This document shows, piece after piece, positions 1 through 3,484 of a stretch of 5,466 nucleotides of DNA. A program made the position numbers and the translations under genes. Below the pieces are notes generated by a model. The model worked only from the letters and a program-made list of their open reading frames with translations, ran no database searches and was not told the origin of the DNA. Source of the DNA: DASWOJ01 sp964242415 (GTDB lineage: Bacteria; Pseudomonadota; Alphaproteobacteria; Acetobacterales; Acetobacteraceae); the NCBI GenBank assembly GCA_964242415.1, contig CAXTAT010000069.1, positions 1 through 5,466 of the forward strand, written 5' to 3'. Position 1 is the first letter of the stretch. Each line of letters begins with the position of its first letter.

Positions 1-67
1 TAGTTCAATGGTAGAACGGCAGCTTCCCAAGCTGCATACGAGGGTTCGATTCCCTTCACCCGCTCCA
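1..67 (+). tRNA. tRNA-Gly (anticodon CCC), 5' end cut by the window edge
   Basis: The D arm, anticodon arm and T arm can be read directly. The anticodon stem is GCAGC/GCTGC around the seven-base loop TTCCCAA, which places CCC at the anticodon, so it reads GGG glycine codons. The T arm is GAGGG, loop TTCGATT, then CCCTT. The 3' acceptor strand CACCCGC is followed by discriminator T and an encoded CCA at 65-67. The matching 5' acceptor strand (expected GCGGGTG) lies just left of base 1, so about seven bases are missing. It points toward the end of hbd, so the two genes converge. No integrated element is visible behind its 3' end. Confidence 0.95.
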
Positions 68-224
68 CCGGACTTTTGCTCCCTTTCTTGAGGTGAGGGA
101 GGCGGCTGAGGGCCTGACTTACTTGTTGGTGAACGAAGGCTGCCCTTAATTTGGTGAGGCTCGGTGCTTGCGGCTTCCCTCACCCCGGCCCTCTCCCGGA
201 GGGAGAGGGAGTAGCAGCGGGGGC
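68..224. other. Non-coding region between tRNA-Gly and hbd
   Basis: This 157-base stretch separates the convergent tRNA and hbd genes. I see no credible coding sequence in it. It holds an imperfect hairpin, CTCCCT at 79-84 and AGGGAG at 96-101 around an 11-base loop, which resembles a decayed copy of the REP-like element found elsewhere in the window. A clear REP-like palindrome follows at 177-211. Neither hairpin is followed by a strong T run. A short TTTT at 74-77 just past the tRNA could help end tRNA transcription, but it has no stem in front of it apart from the tRNA itself. Confidence 0.6.
177..211 (+). repeat. REP-like palindromic element, copy 1
   Basis: The element begins CCCTCACCCC and contains a perfect 9-base stem, CCCTCTCCC (189-197) and GGGAGAGGG (201-209), around loop GGA. 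The same head and stem recur at 3308-3345 (opposite strand) and 3401-3438. This copy is three bases shorter because its loop lacks the GAAGC-type spacer. Elements of this look are dispersed in intergenic DNA of many GC-rich proteobacteria and are usually explained as REP sequences moved by RAYT transposases; that assignment is family knowledge. Lying 13 bases past the hbd stop codon, the hairpin may also protect or end the operon transcript, although there is no U-tract. Confidence 0.8.
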
Positions 225-1154
225 TTAGCGGGTTGGGCGGGGCGGCGTTACGGTGTAGTCGTAGAAGCCGCGCCCGGTCTTACGGCCGTACCACCCGGCT
301 TCGACATACTTCACCAGCAGTGGGCAGGGGCGGTACTTGCTGTCCGACAGGCCCTCGTACAGCACCTGCATGATGCTCAGGCAGGTGTCCAGCCCGATGA
401 AGTCCGCCAGCTCCAGCGGCCCCATCTTGTGGTTGGCGCCCAGGCGCAGTGCGGTGTCGATGCCGCTCACGCTGCCGACGCCCTCATACAGGGCATAGAC
501 GGCCTCGTTGATCATCGGCACCAGGATGCGGTTCACGATGAAGGCTGGGAAGTCCTCCGACACCGCCGTCGTCTTGTCCAGCCGCAGCGAGAGCGCCTGC
601 ACCGCCTGGAACGTCGGCTCGTCGGTGGCGATGCCGCGGATCACCTCGATCAGCTTCATCACCGGCACCGGATTCATGAAGTGCATGCCAATGAACTTGC
701 CCGGCCGGTCCGTGCTGGCGCCCAACCGGGTGATGCTGATGCTGCTGGTGTTGCTGGCCAGCATGCACGACGGCTTCAGGTGCGGCGTCAGCGTGCGGTA
801 GATCGCAAGCTTCACCGCCTCCTTCTCCGTCGCGGCCTCGATCACCAGGTCGGAGCCGGCAAGGGCGGCGTAGTCGGTGCTGGTGGTGATGTGCGCCAGC
901 GCGTCCGCCTTCTGCTCGGCCGAGATTGCCGCCTTGGCAAGCTGCCGGTCGAGGTTGCGGCCGATGTTGGCCATCGCCTTGTCCAGCGCGTCGGCCTTCA
1001 TGTCCAGCAGTACCACCGGCAGCCCGGCCAGGGCGCAGACATGCGCGATGCCGCTGCCCATCTGCCCGGCGCCGATCACGCCCACCGCCTGCACGGCTGG
1101 CGCCGCCAGGGCGAGGTTCGCGACGACCGGCGCGGGACGGACGTCAACCGTCAC
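225..1154 (-). CDS. hbd: 3-hydroxybutyryl-CoA dehydrogenase (short-chain 3-hydroxyacyl-CoA dehydrogenase)
   Basis: This cytoplasmic enzyme interconverts 3-hydroxybutyryl-CoA and acetoacetyl-CoA with NAD(P)(H), in beta-oxidation, butyrate or polyhydroxybutyrate metabolism. The 309 residues show an N-terminal Rossmann domain with GAGQMG at 28-33 and Asp51 ending the second strand, which favors NAD. The catalytic set of the family is present: Ser137, His158 in GMHFMNP, Glu170 and Asn208 in FIVNR. The C-terminal dimerisation domain follows, with MGPLELADFIGLD at 244-256 and a typical end, GRKTGRGFYDY. The chosen GTG start overlaps the etfA stop as GTGA, a normal coupling arrangement. It gives about 20 residues more at the N-terminus than most relatives; an in-frame GTG at codon 21 (1092-1094) would give the usual length. 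Residue 243 is Lys where relatives usually have Pro. It is the last gene of the etfBA-hbd unit. The exact physiological substrate is not shown by sequence; paaH or fadB2-type roles are possible. Confidence 0.95.
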   Translation of the reverse strand: MTVDVRPAPVVANLALAAPAVQAVGVIGAGQMGSGIAHVCALAGLPVVLLDMKADALDKAMANIGRNLDRQLAKAAISAEQKADALAHITTSTDYAALAGSDLVIEAATEKEAVKLAIYRTLTPHLKPSCMLASNTSSISITRLGASTDRPGKFIGMHFMNPVPVMKLIEVIRGIATDEPTFQAVQALSLRLDKTTAVSEDFPAFIVNRILVPMINEAVYALYEGVGSVSGIDTALRLGANHKMGPLELADFIGLDTCLSIMQVLYEGLSDSKYRPCPLLVKYVEAGWYGRKTGRGFYDYTVTPPRPTR

Positions 1155-2089
1155 GATGCGCGCGCCAGCTCTGCCTCAAGCTCCGGCAGCGCGGTGAACA
1201 GGTCGCCGACGAAGCCGTAATCCGCCACCTGGAAGATCGGCGCGTCCTCGTCCTTGTTGATGGCGACGATGATCTTGCTGTCCTTCATGCCCGCCAGGTG
1301 CTGGATGGCGCCCGAGATGCCGATGGCGACATACAGGTCCGGCGCCACGATCTTGCCGGTCTGCCCCACCTGGTAGTCGTTGGGCACATACCCCGCGTCC
1401 ACCGCCGCCCGCGACGCGCCGACCGCCGCGCCCAGCTTGTCGGCCAGCGGCAGCAGCAGCTTGAAGTTCTCGCCGTTCTGCATCCCGCGTCCGCCGGACA
1501 CGACGATCTTCGCCGCCGTCAGCTCCGGGCGCTCGGACTTGCTCAGCTCGGCCGACACGAAGCGCGACGTGGCCGCCGCATCCGGGGCGGACACGGTCTC
1601 CAGGGTGGCCGACCCGCCCTCGGCCGCCACGGGATCGAAGCTGGCGGCGCGGATGGTCATGACCTTCTTGGCGTCGGACGACACCACCGTCGCCATCGCG
1701 TTCCCCGCGTAGATCGGGCGGACGAAGGTGTCGGCGTCCACGATGCCCGCCACGTCGCTGATCGGCTGCACGTCCAGCAGGGCGGCGACGCGCGGCATGA
1801 CGTTCTTGCCCGTGGCCGTGCTGGCCGCCATGATGTGGTCGTGGTGCCCGGCCATGCTGACCAGCAGCGCCGCCAGCGGCTCCGCCAGGGCGTGCGCGTA
1901 GGCCGGGCTTTCCGCTACATGCACCTTGGTCACGCCGGGCAGCTTCGCGGCGGCCTGGGCTGCGAACTGCACGCCCTCTCCCGCCACCAGCACATGCACC
2001 TCGCCCAGCTTGGACGCGGCTGCGACCGCGCTGCGGGACGGCTGCTTGATGCCGTGGTCATCCCAATCGAGAAGAACAAGCGATGCCAT
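1151..2089 (-). CDS. etfA: Electron transfer flavoprotein subunit alpha
   Basis: This is the FAD-binding large subunit of the soluble ETF heterodimer, which takes electrons from acyl-CoA and related dehydrogenases and delivers them to ETF:quinone oxidoreductase in the membrane. Its 312 residues are the usual length for a group I (housekeeping) alpha subunit. The N-terminal domain covers roughly residues 1-185. The C-terminal FAD domain starts near SGGRGM at 198-203, continues with GASRAAVDAG at 224-233 and the QVGQTGKIVAP stretch at 240-250. It ends with the family signature at 252-279, including GISGAIQHLAGM and AINKD, and the conserved DYGFVGDL near 290-297. The ATG lies one base after the etfB stop and has a good ribosome site, AAGGTGA, six bases upstream inside the end of etfB. 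Its stop overlaps the hbd start by four bases. Nothing appears broken, and no bifurcating-type features were noticed. Confidence 0.97.
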   Translation of the reverse strand: MASLVLLDWDDHGIKQPSRSAVAAASKLGEVHVLVAGEGVQFAAQAAAKLPGVTKVHVAESPAYAHALAEPLAALLVSMAGHHDHIMAASTATGKNVMPRVAALLDVQPISDVAGIVDADTFVRPIYAGNAMATVVSSDAKKVMTIRAASFDPVAAEGGSATLETVSAPDAAATSRFVSAELSKSERPELTAAKIVVSGGRGMQNGENFKLLLPLADKLGAAVGASRAAVDAGYVPNDYQVGQTGKIVAPDLYVAIGISGAIQHLAGMKDSKIIVAINKDEDAPIFQVADYGFVGDLFTALPELEAELARAS

Positions 2090-2090
2090 G

Positions 2091-2840
2091 TCAGATCACC
2101 TTCGCTTCGGTTCGCAGCTTCTGCACGAGTTCGGCCACCGTCTTCACCTTCTGCCCAGCGATGCGCTTGGGCGGCTCGGACACCTTCACCATGCGCAGGC
2201 GCGGCGCCGGGTCCACGCCGAGGTCGGCGGGCTTGATGGTCTCGATGGGCTTCTTGCGCGCCTTCATGATGTTGGGCAGCGACGCATAGCGCGGCTCGTT
2301 CAGGCGTAGGTCGGTGGTGATGATGCAGGGCAGGTCCAACTCCAGCGTCTCTAGCCCGCCGTCGATCTCGCGGGTGACGGTGAGCTTCTCGCCCTCGATG
2401 CTGATGCGGCTGGCGAACGTGCCCTGCGGCCAGCCGAGCAGTGCGGCGAGCATCTGCCCCGTGGCGTTCATGTCGTCGTCGATGGCCTGCTTGCCCATGA
2501 TGATCAGGCCAGGCTGCTCCTTCATGGCCAGGGCCTTGAGCAGCTTGGCGACGGCGAGGGGCTGCAGCTCCACGTCGGTCTCGACCAGGATGCCGCGGTC
2601 GGCGCCCATGGCGAGCGCGGTGCGGATGGTCTCCTGGCACTGCGCCACGCCCATGCTGACGGCGACGATCTCGGTGGCGATGCCCTTTTCCTTCAGGCGC
2701 ACGGCCTCCTCGACGGCGATCTCGTCGAACGGGTTCATCGACATCTTGACGCCGGCCGTCTCGACGCCGGAGCCGTCCGCCTTCACGCGGACTTTCACGT
2801 TGTAGTCAACGACCCGCTTCACGGGGACTAGGAGCTTCAT
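2091..2840 (-). CDS. etfB: Electron transfer flavoprotein subunit beta
   Basis: This small ETF subunit binds structural AMP and carries the loop that docks onto partner dehydrogenases. The 249 residues match group I beta subunits throughout, beginning MKLLVPVKRVVDYNVK. The AMP-site region covers GADRGILVET (79-88) and GKQAIDDDMNATGQ (116-129). The beta-subunit signature lies at 154-175, around TREIDGGLE. The recognition loop reads LNEPRYASLPNIMKARKK (180-197). Leu188 corresponds to the anchor leucine of human ETF-beta. Lys193 and Lys196 match lysines that are methylated in human ETF-beta and in some alphaproteobacteria, but no methyltransferase gene is in this window. The ATG has no strong ribosome site; the best match is GACGG seven bases upstream. 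A six-codon reading frame, ATG to TGA at 2854-2837, overlaps this ATG as ATGA and might couple its translation. It heads the etfB-etfA-hbd unit, 160 bases after the HIG1-type gene. Confidence 0.97.
   Translation of the reverse strand: MKLLVPVKRVVDYNVKVRVKADGSGVETAGVKMSMNPFDEIAVEEAVRLKEKGIATEIVAVSMGVAQCQETIRTALAMGADRGILVETDVELQPLAVAKLLKALAMKEQPGLIIMGKQAIDDDMNATGQMLAALLGWPQGTFASRISIEGEKLTVTREIDGGLETLELDLPCIITTDLRLNEPRYASLPNIMKARKKPIETIKPADLGVDPAPRLRMVKVSEPPKRIAGQKVKTVAELVQKLRTEAKVI
2095..2103 (-). promoter_or_regulatory. Ribosome binding site of etfA
   Basis: On the minus strand GAAGGTGAT lies within the last codons of etfB, with the AAGGTGA core at 2096-2102 and six bases between it and the etfA ATG. 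It is the clearest Shine-Dalgarno match in the operon. It supports the ATG start at 2089 and independent loading of ribosomes onto etfA in addition to coupling from etfB. Confidence 0.7.
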
Positions 2841-3000
2841 GGGATGACCGTCATGGTTGCAGTTTCAAGGCGTATGCTGGGCACATAATGGACAGAACCG
2901 GGGCAGCAATGCCACAGCCTGCGTCGCGACGATGCCATGATGCCGCTGGATCGAGCGGGCGAACCTTATGGAGCAGCCCAGCGCGAAGTCAAACAAGCGG
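2841..3000 (-). other. Intergenic region between the HIG1-type gene and etfB
   Basis: This 160-base gap is long compared with the 1-base gap and overlap further along the operon. It carries a promoter-like pair at its upstream end, a ten-base perfect palindrome CGTCGCGACG at 2922-2931, and a direct repeat of GATGCC (2931-2936 and 2939-2944) immediately beside it. It also holds a six-codon frame that touches the etfB start. It is far too short to hold a cobalamin adenosyltransferase. A look through its minus-strand frames showed no remnant of one that I could recognise. Confidence 0.55.
2965..2992 (-). promoter_or_regulatory. Candidate sigma70-type promoter for etfB-etfA-hbd
   Basis: Read on the minus strand, TTGACT (2992-2987) is followed after 16 bases by CATAAG (2970-2965). 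The first box matches the TTGACA consensus at five of six positions and the second matches TATAAT at four of six. It sits right after the HIG1-type stop codon and would give a 5' leader of about 115-120 bases before etfB. The match is by eye in GC-rich DNA, so it is a candidate only; transcription from further upstream, through the HIG1-type gene, is equally possible. Confidence 0.4.
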
Positions 3001-3198
3001 CTAGTTCTTGAGCAGGCTCAGCAGCACCACGAACAGCAGCAGCGCCACGCCCTGCAGCACGACGCGGTAGCGCATGAGCTTGTTCGAGCGCGCACCGTCC
3101 TGGTTGCCGCTGACCAGGCCGAGCAGCCCGGCGAACAGCACGCCAACGGTGCCAAGCATTGCGAGCACGACCAGGACTGTCAGAATTGTCTTCACCAC
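3001..3198 (-). CDS. HIG1-domain twin-transmembrane small protein
   Basis: This is a 65-residue inner-membrane protein made of two hydrophobic helices, about residues 5-29 and 46-63, joined by a short polar loop, GNQDGARSNKLMRYR (31-45). The loop and start of helix two, NKLMRYRVVLQ (39-49), fit the HIG1 domain pattern with its conserved RxRxxxQ spacing. In mitochondria HIG1 proteins (Rcf1, HIGD1A) associate with cytochrome c oxidase and respiratory supercomplexes; the bacterial role is not established to my knowledge, so a respiratory link is an inference. The start is a GTG at 3198, immediately followed by a second GTG, and the ribosome site is weak. It precedes etfBA-hbd on the same strand. 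As I recall, alphaproteobacterial versions often sit in this position, commonly with a cobalamin adenosyltransferase gene in between, which is absent here. Confidence 0.85.
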   Translation of the reverse strand: MVKTILTVLVVLAMLGTVGVLFAGLLGLVSGNQDGARSNKLMRYRVVLQGVALLLFVVLLSLLKN

Positions 3199-3307
3199 TG
3201 GAAAGTGGGTTCCCGGGCCGTGTTGTCCATCCCCGGCGGTCGTGGTTCCCCCGCCGGCGGACCCGGCCGAGGTGGGGCGGCCGCCTGTGATACGAAGACC
3301 GCACTCG

Positions 3308-3345
3308 CTCCCTCTCCCCGCTTCGGGACAGGGCTGGGGTGAGGG
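3308..3345 (-). repeat. REP-like palindromic element, copy 2 (inverted)
   Basis: On the minus strand this 38-base element starts CCCTCACCCC and differs from copy 3 at only three positions. Its internal stem is CCCTCTCCC (3310-3318) with GGGACAGGG (3325-3333), 9 bases long with one C-C mismatch, so it is slightly weaker than in the other copies. It faces copy 3, and the two together could form one long hairpin with a 55-base loop. Confidence 0.8.
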
Positions 3346-3400
3346 GGCCTGGCAGCGTGGCCCTCACAGCCGGTTCGCGGTACTGCGAGCGATCAAGACC

Positions 3401-3438
3401 CCCCCACCCCGGCCCTCTCCCGAAGCGGGGAGAGGGAG
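3401..3438 (+). repeat. REP-like palindromic element, copy 3
   Basis: This 38-base copy starts CCCCCACCCC and has a perfect 9-base stem, CCCTCTCCC (3413-3421) and GGGAGAGGG (3428-3436), around loop GAAGCG. It ends only 34 to 46 bases before the possible start codons of the channel gene. It would therefore lie in that gene's 5' leader unless transcription starts very close to the gene. Confidence 0.8.
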
Positions 3439-3461
3439 AAGTGGCCGGGTTGACACCTCCC

Positions 3462-3466
3462 GAGGG
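3462..3466 (+). promoter_or_regulatory. Shine-Dalgarno-like GAGGG that bears on the channel start
   Basis: GAGGG at 3462-3466 lies six bases before an in-frame TTG at 3473 but 18 bases before the ATG at 3485. By spacing it favors TTG as the true start, which would add four residues (Met-Leu-Arg-Pro) ahead of the annotated one. The ATG start would need the weaker GGTGGG nearby or no ribosome site at all. Confidence 0.4.
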
Positions 3467-3484
3467 TGGGTGTTGCTCCGCCCT

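Larger units (their letters stand above)
3199..3484. other. Divergent intergenic region carrying an inverted REP pair
   Basis: These 286 bases separate the leftward HIG1-type gene from the rightward channel gene, so promoters for both should lie here. I see no coding sequence. Nearest the HIG1-type gene is a seven-base stem, CCGGCGG (3233-3239) and CCGCCGG (3251-3257). The right half is taken up by two REP-like copies at 3308-3345 and 3401-3438, facing each other around 55 bases. No promoter with two good boxes stood out for either gene. A perfect TTGACA at 3450-3455 has nothing like a -10 box at the right distance. Confidence 0.6.

Noticed and set aside
1..224. tRNA-Gly as an integration site for a mobile element
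   Set aside because: No integrase, no repeat of the tRNA 3' end, and no foreign-looking genes are visible in the window; the adjoining operon is housekeeping in character.
168..1220. 350-codon plus-strand frame over hbd
   Set aside because: It is the mirror of hbd, begins inside the REP-like element, and its translation resembles no protein family I know.
926..2236. 436-codon plus-strand frame across hbd, etfA and etfB
   Set aside because: It crosses three well-recognised genes on the other strand and encodes Arg/His-rich low-complexity sequence with no recognisable domain.
3233..3257. GC-rich hairpin (seven-base stem, 11-base loop) before the HIG1-type gene as a terminator or riboswitch
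   Set aside because: The stem is short, there is no T run on either strand, and such stems are common by chance at this GC content.
3308..3438. Repeats as a CRISPR array
   Set aside because: Only two copies are present here, they are in opposite orientation, and the internal palindrome and dispersed third copy fit REP-like elements instead.
3450..3478. Perfect TTGACA before the channel gene as a promoter
   Set aside because: Seventeen bases downstream the sequence is TTGCTC, which is not a -10 box and overlaps the possible start codon; a transcript from here would have almost no leader.
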